5,126 nt of DNA, from positions 1 to 5,126 of the forward strand of contig DUTQ01000176.1 of assembly GCA_012841995.1 (NCBI GenBank). The letters run 5' to 3'. Below, piece after piece: positions 1 to 5,126 of the stretch; the stretch's first letter is position 1, and every line of letters starts with the position of its first letter. The position numbers and the translations under genes are program-made. Source of the stretch: Thermoanaerobacterales bacterium. GTDB lineage: Bacteria > Bacillota > Thermosediminibacteria > Thermosediminibacterales > Tepidanaerobacteraceae. Below the pieces are notes generated by a model. That model was not told the DNA's origin and made no database searches. It saw nothing but the letters and a program-made list of their open reading frames with translations.

Positions 1-1
1 C

Positions 2-151
2 CTGATATCCCTGCACTTTTACCGAGCCGGCGGAGCTGAAAGCTTTTTTGGTAAAAAGAAAGGTATAGATGAAAAGCTTTCATATTACACTGCAATATTA
101 GCAATTACTTTTTTTGTGCTGTCTATTTTAATGATAGTATTTTTGCGATAA
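2..151 (+). CDS. secG: SecG, preprotein translocase subunit, 3' end only
   Basis: The first 49 codons visible are the C-terminal part of a small membrane protein. What is seen: a Gly-Gly-Ala-Glu-Ser-Phe-Phe-Gly segment (positions 29-52), a lysine-rich stretch (KKKGIDEKLS), then one hydrophobic helix of about 20 residues (83-145) ending FLR and a TAA stop. In SecG, two membrane helices are joined by a loop with GGxxxLFGK-type residues, and the protein ends just after helix 2; this matches. SecG associates with SecYE and helps SecA-driven protein export. secG upstream of rnr and smpB is a common Firmicutes order, which supports the call. The first ten codons (LISLHFYRA) do not resemble the usual Ser-Gly-rich part of the loop, so the left edge may be divergent or contain an error. 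The start lies outside the window. Confidence 0.75.
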   Translation: MISLHFYRAGGAESFFGKKKGIDEKLSYYTAILAITFFVLSILMIVFLR

Positions 152-152
152 T
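144..152 (+). promoter_or_regulatory. possible extended -10 promoter for hppA
   Basis: TGC-GATAAT at 144-152 fits the extended -10 form (TGnTATAAT with one mismatch). The -35 region 17 bases upstream (124-129, TATTTT) is poor. Transcription would begin about 30 bases before the hppA start. It overlaps the secG stop codon. This is a weak prediction; hppA could equally be read from the secG promoter, as the gap between the genes is only 37 bases and contains no terminator. Confidence 0.25.
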
Positions 153-176
153 CTAAAACTTATTATTGGTAATTCT

Positions 177-181
177 GGAGG
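177..181 (+). promoter_or_regulatory. ribosome binding site of hppA
   Basis: GGAGG lies 7 bases before a TTG codon (189) and 10 bases before the adjacent ATG (192). Both spacings are workable, so the site does not decide the start by itself. ATG is preferred because it is the stronger initiation codon. Confidence 0.7.
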
Positions 182-191
182 CGAATAGTTG

Positions 192-2195
192 ATGGAGAAT
201 TTAATAATATGGGCCCCTGTAATGGGGGTTGTAGCCCTAGCTTATGCCTTTATACTTGCTGCACGGGTAAGTAAGAGCCCTGCTGGCGATGATCGCATGA
301 GGGAGATTTCCGATGCGATTCACGAAGGTGCTATGGCGTTTCTTACTCGAGAGTATAAGATTCTCGTAATTTTTGTAATTGTGATGTTTATACTCATAGG
401 TTTACTTATAAACTGGCCGACTGCAATTAGTTACATAACAGGTTCTGTTGCTTCAGTTTTGGCTGGTTATATAGGGATGAATGTGGCCACAAAAGCCAAT
501 GTCCGCACAGCTAATGCTGCTAAAGAAAGCCAAAACAAGGCTCTTTCCATAGCTTTTTCTGGTGGGGCTGTTATGGGTATGTCTGTAGTTGGTCTTGGTT
601 TATTAGGATTAGGCGTGCTTTATTTTGCTTTTGGAAATCCAGCAGATGTCAAGAGCTTTGATGTTATCAATGGTTTTGCCCTTGGAGCCAGTTCAATTGC
701 GCTTTTTGCCAGAGTTGGCGGTGGAATATACACGAAAGCTGCTGACGTAGGAGCTGACTTGGTTGGCAAGGTAGAAGCCGGCATCCCGGAAGATGACCCC
801 AGAAACCCTGCTGTCATCGCAGATAATGTAGGTGATAATGTAGGCGACGTAGCAGGTATGGGTGCAGACCTTTTTGAGTCTTATGTAGGTTCCATTATTT
901 CAGGTATGGCTATAGGCGCTGCTGCAGTATCTACCACAACAGGACAAGCATATGGCTTAAAAGGCGTAATCTTCCCCATGCTTTTAGCTGCTGTAGGTAT
1001 ATTGAGCTCTATATTGGGTTCCCTTTTCGTAAAAACAGGTGAAGGTGCAGACCCGCAAAAAGCTTTATCAAACGGGACTTTTGCTAGTGGAATTTTAGTT
1101 ATAATTGCTACATTCTTTTTAAGCAGGTCATTATTAGGCGAATTAGGTGTATTTTATGCCAGCGCTTCTGGCATTATTGTTGGGATAATTATCGGTATGA
1201 TTACCGAATACTATACATCATCAGAGAAGGCACCGGTAAAAGGTATTGCTGAAGCTTCTAAGACAGGTGCGGCTACAAATATAATTTCGGGTCTTGCTGT
1301 TGGTATGAGGAGTACAGCGCTCCCGGTTTTACTTATTGCAATTGCAATAGTATTAGCTTATAAATTTGCAGGCCTTTATGGTATTGCTCTTGCTGCAGTT
1401 GGCATGCTTTCAACAACTGGCATGACTGTAGCTGTGGATGCCTATGGCCCGATTGCCGATAATGCAGGTGGTATTGCAGAAATGGCAGAACTTCCAGAGA
1501 GTGTAAGAGAAATAACAGATAAGTTAGATTCAGTTGGCAACACCACAGCAGCTATTGGCAAAGGTTTTGCGATAGGTTCAGCAGCACTTACTGCTCTTGC
1601 TCTTTTCTCTGCTTACACGACAGCAGTTGGCCTATCTGAAGGCATAAACATTCTAAAGGCAGATGTTATCATGGGGCTTTTAATTGGCGGTATGCTTCCA
1701 TATCTATTTTCAGCTATGACTATGGAGGCTGTAGGCAAGGCAGCATTTCAGATGATTGAAGAAGTAAGGCGACAGTTTAAGGAAATTCCAGGTATTATGG
1801 AAGAAAAGGCAAAACCTGATTATGCCAGATGTGTCGATATTAGCACAGCTGCTGCGTTAAAAGAAATGATATTACCAGGAATACTTGCTATTGTTGCACC
1901 TCTTGCTATTGGTTTGATTTTTGGCAAGGAAGCATTAGGCGGATTATTAGCTGGAGCACTTGTAACTGGTGTTATGATGGCAATACAGATGTCAAACTCA
2001 GGTGGTGCATGGGACAACGCCAAGAAATATATAGAGTCTGGTAATTTAGGAGGAAAAGGAACTCCCACACATGCGGCTGCAGTGGTTGGAGATACCGTAG
2101 GAGATCCATTTAAAGATACGTCAGGGCCATCTCTTAACATACTTATTAAGCTTATGACTATAGTGGCACTGGTTTTTGCTCCGCTGTTTATGTAG
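192..2195 (+). CDS. hppA: Membrane-bound pyrophosphatase, K+-dependent type, probably Na+-pumping
   Basis: This integral membrane enzyme hydrolyses pyrophosphate to phosphate and uses the energy to pump H+ or Na+ out of the cell. The 667 residues (from the ATG at 192; a TTG at 189 would add one) are close to the usual length for bacterial family members, with many hydrophobic helices. Active-site motifs are intact: [11 protein letters not shown] (185-195), DNVGDNVGD (211-219), [12 protein letters not shown] (416-427), and the C-terminal block with D634, D638, K641 and D642. After GNTT the sequence is A453-A-I-G456; an alanine here, where K+-independent enzymes have lysine, marks the K+-dependent class. 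In the ion gate, ADLFES carries Glu229 at the position used by Na+-pumping enzymes such as that of Thermotoga maritima, and the later glutamate of plant H+ pumps is absent. K653 matches the conserved gate lysine. Ion choice is inferred, because some H+ pumps share this pattern. A terminator follows directly. Confidence 0.97.
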   Translation: MENLIIWAPVMGVVALAYAFILAARVSKSPAGDDRMREISDAIHEGAMAFLTREYKILVIFVIVMFILIGLLINWPTAISYITGSVASVLAGYIGMNVATKANVRTANAAKESQNKALSIAFSGGAVMGMSVVGLGLLGLGVLYFAFGNPADVKSFDVINGFALGASSIALFARVGGGIYTKAADVGADLVGKVEAGIPEDDPRNPAVIADNVGDNVGDVAGMGADLFESYVGSIISGMAIGAAAVSTTTGQAYGLKGVIFPMLLAAVGILSSILGSLFVKTGEGADPQKALSNGTFASGILVIIATFFLSRSLLGELGVFYASASGIIVGIIIGMITEYYTSSEKAPVKGIAEASKTGAATNIISGLAVGMRSTALPVLLIAIAIVLAYKFAGLYGIALAAVGMLSTTGMTVAVDAYGPIADNAGGIAEMAELPESVREITDKLDSVGNTTAAIGKGFAIGSAALTALALFSAYTTAVGLSEGINILKADVIMGLLIGGMLPYLFSAMTMEAVGKAAFQMIEEVRRQFKEIPGIMEEKAKPDYARCVDISTAAALKEMILPGILAIVAPLAIGLIFGKEALGGLLAGALVTGVMMAIQMSNSGGAWDNAKKYIESGNLGGKGTPTHAAAVVGDTVGDPFKDTSGPSLNILIKLMTIVALVFAPLFM

Positions 2196-2203
2196 TAAAT
2201 ATC

Positions 2204-2239
2204 AAGAGCTTCTGCCTTTAAGGTGGAGGCTCTTTTAGA
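2204..2239 (+). terminator. intrinsic terminator after hppA
   Basis: A 13-pair stem with no unpaired bases and three G-U pairs is formed by 2204-2216 (AAGAGCTTCTGCC) and 2222-2234. The loop is TTTAA, and the T-rich run TTTTAGATTTATT begins at the end of the stem. It starts 8 bases after the hppA stop, so it should end the hppA transcript and separate it from rnr. Confidence 0.85.
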
Positions 2240-2251
2240 TTTATTACTTGC

Positions 2252-2280
2252 TTGTAAATGTTGAAAAAAATGGGTAAAAT
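2252..2280 (+). promoter_or_regulatory. likely sigma-A-type promoter for rnr
   Basis: TTGTAA (2252-2257) and TAAAAT (2275-2280) are separated by 17 bases. The pair lies between the hppA terminator and the rnr start, where a promoter is needed. The region is AT-rich, so chance matches are possible. TTGAAA at 2261-2266 is an alternative -35 but has no good -10 at the right distance. Confidence 0.45.
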
Positions 2281-2307
2281 AATGATGAGCAAACAAAACA
2301 TGTGAAT

Positions 2308-2313
2308 AGGAGG
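2308..2313 (+). promoter_or_regulatory. ribosome binding site that fixes the rnr start
   Basis: AGGAGG ends 6 bases before the ATG at 2320, an ideal spacing. The frame is also open from a GTG at 2302, but that start would place this site inside the coding region and has no ribosome binding site of its own. Confidence 0.88.
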
Positions 2314-2319
2314 CAACTA

Positions 2320-4434
2320 ATGCCATTTCAAGAGCAATTATTGGATTTTATGCGAGAAAAGGCTTATAAACCTTTAACACAAGCTGAACTTGTTTCATCA
2401 CTAAATCTAGAACAAGGCGAAGTCGTAATGTTGGCGAAAGCTCTAGATTATATGGAAAAAGAGGGACTTGTTGTAAAGAATAGACGTGGGCGCTATGGTG
2501 TGCCGGAAAAAATGAATCTGGTTGTAGGTCGTATCGAAGGGCATGCCAAGGGCTATGCATTTTTATTACCTGATGACCCGAATATCGAAGATATATATAT
2601 AAATCATTCGGATTTAAATGGTGCCATGCACGGTGATCGCGTTATGGTGCGGCCAAAAACAAAAGGTAGGCAGGAAGGCAAAACCGAGGGAGAGGTTTTG
2701 CGCATTTTAAAAAGAGCTTATAATAAGGTTGTTGGAACTATTGAGAAGGATAGATATTTTTCTTTTGTGATACCTGATGACAAAAGATTTTACTATGATA
2801 TTTTTATCCCAAAAGAAAATGATGGCAATGCATTGACAGGTCAAAAAGTAGTAGTAGAAATCACAAAGTGGCCAGAAAAAAGGCGGAATCCGGAAGGAAG
2901 GGTTATAGAGATTCTAGGTTTTAAAGATGAGCCTGGAATAGATATTTTGTCAATAATTAAAAAATATGATCTTCCTATGGAGTTCCCTGTCAAGGTAATA
3001 AATCAGTTAGAGCAGATACCAGATAGTGTTCTACCATCTGATTTAGAGGGAAGGGCTGACTTTAGAGGGAATAACAAGATATTTACCATAGATGGGGAAG
3101 ACGCAAAAGACCTGGATGATGCAGTCTCAATACAGAAAACAGATAGTGGCTATAGACTTGGGGTGCATATAGCTGATGTCAGCTATTATGTTAAGGAAAA
3201 AAGTCCTATTGATGTGGAAGCACTAAAGCGCGGCTGTAGTGTATATTTAGTTGATAGGGTAATACCTATGCTTCCACCAAAAATCTCAAATGGAATATGT
3301 AGTCTAAACCCCAGGCAAGACAGGCTGACCATGAGTGTGATAATAGATTTTGATGAGAATGCAAAAGTCAGTAGTTATGAGATAACACCCGGCATAATCA
3401 AGACCTGTGAGAGAATGACTTATACTCAAGTAAACAAGATCCTCGAAGATGAAGACAGAGAAACAATGAAGCGTTATGATTACCTTGTAGAAGACTTTAG
3501 GTTGATGGAAGAATTAGCTATGAAATTATCGAAAAATCGGTTCTCAAGAGGGAGTATAGACTTTAATATAGAAGAGGCTAAAGTCATACTTGATGATGGG
3601 GGTAGGCCCATAGATATAGTAAAAGAAGAGAGGCGCATAGCTAACAGAATAATCGAAGAATTTATGTTGATAGCCAATGAGGTTATAGCTGAACACGTGT
3701 ATTGGCTTAAACTACCATTTGTATACAGAATTCATGAAGTACCTGAAGAAGAGAAGATGTTTGCATTAAGGGAGTTTCTCCACAACTTGGGGTACAAAGT
3801 AAAGGGAATAAGAAATATCAAACCAAAAACCCTTCAACAAATCCTTGAAAAGGCAAAGGGGCAGCCGGAAGAAAGGCTTATTAATACTGTGCTACTAAGA
3901 TCATTGAAGCGGGCACGTTATAGCGAGCAAAATGTTGGGCATTTTGGTCTGGCGGCAAACTATTATGCACATTTTACTGCGCCAATAAGGAGATATCCAG
4001 ACCTAATGATTCACAGGATAATCAGAGAACACCTTGGTCAAAAGCTGGATATTAGGCGCCAAGATAAATTAAACAAAAAAATGGCTAATATAGCAAAGAT
4101 CTCTTCAGAAAGGGAGCGAATAGCTGAAGAAGCTGAGCGTGAAACAGTTGATCTTAAAATAGCTGAATACATGTCACACAGGATTGGAAATGTATATGAT
4201 GGTATAATATCCAGTATAACTCAGTTTGGCATGTTTGTTGAGCTTGAGAATACTGTAGAAGGTCTAGTTCATGTAAGCAATATGGAAGATGATTTTTATC
4301 ACTTTGATGAAAAAAACTTATTGTTGCGAGGAGAGCGCACAAAAAGAGTTTTTTCAATAGGCAAAAAAGTCAAGGTAAAAGTAACAGGTGTAAGCATTGC
4401 TGATGGCAGCATTGATTTTACCTTAGTCGATTGA
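2320..4434 (+). CDS. rnr: Ribonuclease R (3'-5' exoribonuclease, RNB family)
   Basis: RNase R degrades RNA processively from the 3' end, including structured RNA, in the cytoplasm. It removes defective mRNAs released by tmRNA-SmpB, which fits smpB being next. The 704 residues show the full domain order: an N-terminal winged-helix segment (about 1-62, with RRGRYGVP), two cold-shock-type OB folds (about 65-200), the RNB catalytic domain (about 245-570), and a C-terminal S1 domain (622-702). The metal-binding motif IDGEDAKDLDD supplies D258, D264, D266 and D267, equivalent to the four catalytic aspartates of E. coli RNase II/R. The second signature, TAPIRRYPDLMIHR (553-566), is intact. The protein ends immediately after the S1 domain and lacks the lysine-rich tail that E. 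coli RNase R uses to contact SmpB-tmRNA. The start is set by the AGGAGG site; an upstream GTG is rejected. No terminator is visible after the gene, so read-through into smpB is likely. Confidence 0.97.
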   Translation: MPFQEQLLDFMREKAYKPLTQAELVSSLNLEQGEVVMLAKALDYMEKEGLVVKNRRGRYGVPEKMNLVVGRIEGHAKGYAFLLPDDPNIEDIYINHSDLNGAMHGDRVMVRPKTKGRQEGKTEGEVLRILKRAYNKVVGTIEKDRYFSFVIPDDKRFYYDIFIPKENDGNALTGQKVVVEITKWPEKRRNPEGRVIEILGFKDEPGIDILSIIKKYDLPMEFPVKVINQLEQIPDSVLPSDLEGRADFRGNNKIFTIDGEDAKDLDDAVSIQKTDSGYRLGVHIADVSYYVKEKSPIDVEALKRGCSVYLVDRVIPMLPPKISNGICSLNPRQDRLTMSVIIDFDENAKVSSYEITPGIIKTCERMTYTQVNKILEDEDRETMKRYDYLVEDFRLMEELAMKLSKNRFSRGSIDFNIEEAKVILDDGGRPIDIVKEERRIANRIIEEFMLIANEVIAEHVYWLKLPFVYRIHEVPEEEKMFALREFLHNLGYKVKGIRNIKPKTLQQILEKAKGQPEERLINTVLLRSLKRARYSEQNVGHFGLAANYYAHFTAPIRRYPDLMIHRIIREHLGQKLDIRRQDKLNKKMANIAKISSERERIAEEAERETVDLKIAEYMSHRIGNVYDGIISSITQFGMFVELENTVEGLVHVSNMEDDFYHFDEKNLLLRGERTKRVFSIGKKVKVKVTGVSIADGSIDFTLVD

Positions 4435-4458
4435 TATGAAAACAATTTGCGAGATAAT
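4431..4458 (+). promoter_or_regulatory. possible promoter for smpB overlapping the rnr stop
   Basis: TTGATA (4431-4436, containing the rnr TGA stop) and GATAAT (4453-4458) each match the consensus at five of six bases and are 16 bases apart. TAATAT at 4455-4460 is an alternative -10 with 18-base spacing. This would give smpB its own transcript in addition to read-through from rnr. Predicted from consensus only. Confidence 0.4.
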
Positions 4459-4474
4459 ATAAATCAAAAACATA

Positions 4475-4481
4475 GAGGGGG
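4475..4481 (+). promoter_or_regulatory. ribosome binding site of smpB
   Basis: GAGGGGG lies 8 bases before the ATG at 4490. The sequence is slightly off the perfect AGGAGG but well placed, and it supports this start. Confidence 0.75.
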
Positions 4482-4489
4482 TTTTAGGG

Positions 4490-5017
4490 ATGGAGAAGGA
4501 GACCCGAGATCTTGTTACAAACAGAAAAGCAAGACACGATTATCATATTTTGGAAACATATGAAGCGGGTATAGCGCTTTCTGGAACTGAAGTAAAGTCC
4601 TTAAGGCAAGGTAGAGGTAACCTAAAAGATAGTTTTGCAAGAATTGAAAATGGCGAAATATTATTGTACGACATGCATATCAGCCCATATGAAAAAGGGA
4701 ATATTTATAACAAAGACCCTCTTCGGCCCCGTAAGCTTCTAATGCATCGCAGGGAAATAGACCGACTTTACGGGCAAGTAAAAGAAAAGGGTCTAACTCT
4801 AATTCCGCTCAGGGCTTATATAAATGAAAGAGGATTTGTCAAGATAGAGCTTGCATTAGCTAAAGGCAAGACACGATATGACAAAAGGGAGGCCATAAAG
4901 GAAAGAGACGCAAAAAGAGAAATGAAGGAAGCGCGGGGACGGTTCTCTTGTTTCCTTAAAGATCAATTTGTCCCCGTGCTTCCTTCATTTCTCTTTTTGC
5001 GTCTCTTTCCTTTATAG
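4490..5017 (+). CDS. smpB: SmpB, tmRNA-binding protein; 3' end corrupted by the inverted repeat
   Basis: SmpB binds tmRNA and brings it to stalled ribosomes, where the nascent peptide is tagged and the ribosome released. Residues 1-150 match the family throughout: [10 protein letters not shown] (11-20), [10 protein letters not shown] (30-39), NLKDSFARI (44-52), HISPYEKGN (63-71), DPLRPRKLL (76-84) and the basic tail motif [15 protein letters not shown] (130-144). The open frame continues to 5017 and would give 175 residues, but residues from about 151 on (RFSCFLKDQ and beyond) come from the centre and antisense arm of an inverted repeat and look nothing like SmpB. The minus-strand copy of the same 3' end stops after ARGQIDL, giving 154 residues, a normal length for the family. 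The real gene therefore most likely ends near 4955, and the downstream part should not be trusted. It lies 55 bases after rnr and works in the same pathway. Confidence 0.93.
   Translation: MEKETRDLVTNRKARHDYHILETYEAGIALSGTEVKSLRQGRGNLKDSFARIENGEILLYDMHISPYEKGNIYNKDPLRPRKLLMHRREIDRLYGQVKEKGLTLIPLRAYINERGFVKIELALAKGKTRYDKREAIKERDAKREMKEARGRFSCFLKDQFVPVLPSFLFLRLFPL
4935..4975. repeat. hairpin with GGGGAC/GTCCCC ends at the fold-back centre, REP-like
   Basis: GGGGAC (4935-4940) pairs with GTCCCC (4970-4975) around 29 bases containing GGTTCTCTTGTTTCC. The ends and the GGTTCTCTTGT core resemble, from memory, short dispersed palindromes (REP-like sequences) that are common in clostridial genomes; no other copy exists in this window, so this is not confirmed. 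The element overlaps the smpB 3' end. In the minus-strand reading, GGGGAC falls inside the last smpB codons and the rest follows the stop. Confidence 0.4.
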
Positions 5018-5126
5018 CCTCCCTTTTGTCATATCGTGTTTTGCCTTTAGCTAATGCAAGCTCTATCTTGACAAATCCTCTTTCATTTATATAAGCCCTG
5101 AGCGGAATTAGAGTTAGACCCTTTTC
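4956..5126 (-). CDS. smpB: second copy of the smpB 3' end, minus strand, partial
   Basis: Reading leftwards from 5126, the frame is open for 56 codons equivalent to SmpB residues 99-154 and ends in TAA at 4958-4956. Its protein is identical to the plus-strand copy through residue 150 and then ends with QIDL. Three codons differ from the plus copy (K127, A135, A148), all synonymously. The natural stop and normal implied length suggest that this copy carries the authentic gene end. It is cut by the window edge. It may be a second allele attached by misassembly, not a separate gene. Confidence 0.55.
   Translation of the reverse strand, partial: EKGLTLIPLRAYINERGFVKIELALAKGKTRYDKREAIKERDAKREMKEARGQIDL

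Larger units (their letters stand above)
4784..5126. repeat. 157-bp inverted repeat (fold-back) of the smpB 3' end
   Basis: Positions 4784-4940 are repeated as reverse complement at 4970-5126, aligned without gaps (paired positions sum to 9910). Only three of 157 positions differ: 4870/5040, 4894/5016 and 4933/4977. The centre is 29 bases (4941-4969). The right arm runs exactly to the last base of the window, so its true length is unknown. A long, nearly perfect palindrome of a core gene at a sequence end is typical of a fold-back chimera or misassembly; a genuine inverted duplication is possible but less likely. Confidence 0.97.

Noticed and set aside
820..855. Short direct DNA repeat (gataatgtaggtgataatgt and similar) inside hppA.
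   Set aside because: It simply encodes the conserved DNVGDNVGD active-site motif of the family.
2302..2319. Upstream GTG start extending RNase R by six residues (MNRRQL).
   Set aside because: These codons contain the AGGAGG ribosome binding site for the ATG at 2320, and no second binding site precedes the GTG.
1820..2326. Minus-strand 168-codon open frame opposite the hppA 3' end.
   Set aside because: It lies mostly antisense to conserved hppA codons, crosses the hppA terminator, and resembles no family; it is a reading-frame shadow.
4154..4357. Minus-strand 67-codon open frame opposite the RNase R S1 domain.
   Set aside because: It is entirely antisense to conserved rnr coding sequence, with no binding site or recognisable product. 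The other short antisense frames opposite hppA and rnr were dropped for the same reason.
4435..4489. Possible terminator or small RNA between rnr and smpB.
   Set aside because: No stable stem with a T-run is visible; the gap holds only a candidate promoter and the smpB ribosome binding site.
4784..5126. Reading the terminal palindrome as a toxin-antitoxin, retron or CRISPR-like system, or as a normal terminator between convergent genes.
   Set aside because: Both arms are smpB coding sequence, there is no reverse transcriptase or repeat-spacer pattern, and a 157-bp stem is far longer than any terminator.

Overview
The window looks like ordinary core sequence from an anaerobic, fairly AT-rich member of the Firmicutes (Clostridia). 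The reasons are strong GGAGG-type ribosome binding sites, the secG-rnr-smpB gene order that is common in this group, and a TmPPase-like membrane pyrophosphatase. The genus cannot be named from the sequence alone.

Layout, left to right. The first 151 bases are the 3' end of a gene best read as secG, the small SecYEG channel subunit. After 37 bases comes hppA (192-2195), a complete ion-pumping membrane pyrophosphatase with the residue pattern of the K+-dependent, probably Na+-pumping class. A clear intrinsic terminator (2204-2239) follows it. A likely promoter (2252-2280) precedes rnr (2320-4434), encoding RNase R. Fifty-five bases later, possibly with its own promoter, comes smpB (from 4490), the tmRNA partner. 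RNase R and SmpB belong to the same process: SmpB-tmRNA rescues stalled ribosomes and RNase R degrades the defective mRNA. hppA is functionally unrelated and sits between secG and rnr as its own transcription unit or as the end of the secG one.

The last 343 bases are abnormal. Positions 4784-4940 and 4970-5126 are a near-perfect inverted repeat of the smpB 3' end (154 of 157 positions match) around a 29-base centre, and the second arm runs to the last base of the window. The plus-strand smpB frame therefore reads through the turn into antisense smpB and gives an implausible 175-residue protein. The minus-strand copy instead ends in a natural-looking stop that gives a 154-residue SmpB. The three differences between the arms are all synonymous in the smpB frame, which points to two functional alleles joined head to head (a fold-back or misassembly between close strains) more than to a decayed duplication. 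A hairpin with GGGGAC/GTCCCC ends at the centre may have caused the fold-back. I found no new defence, mobile or RNA system; the fold-back is the one striking feature.
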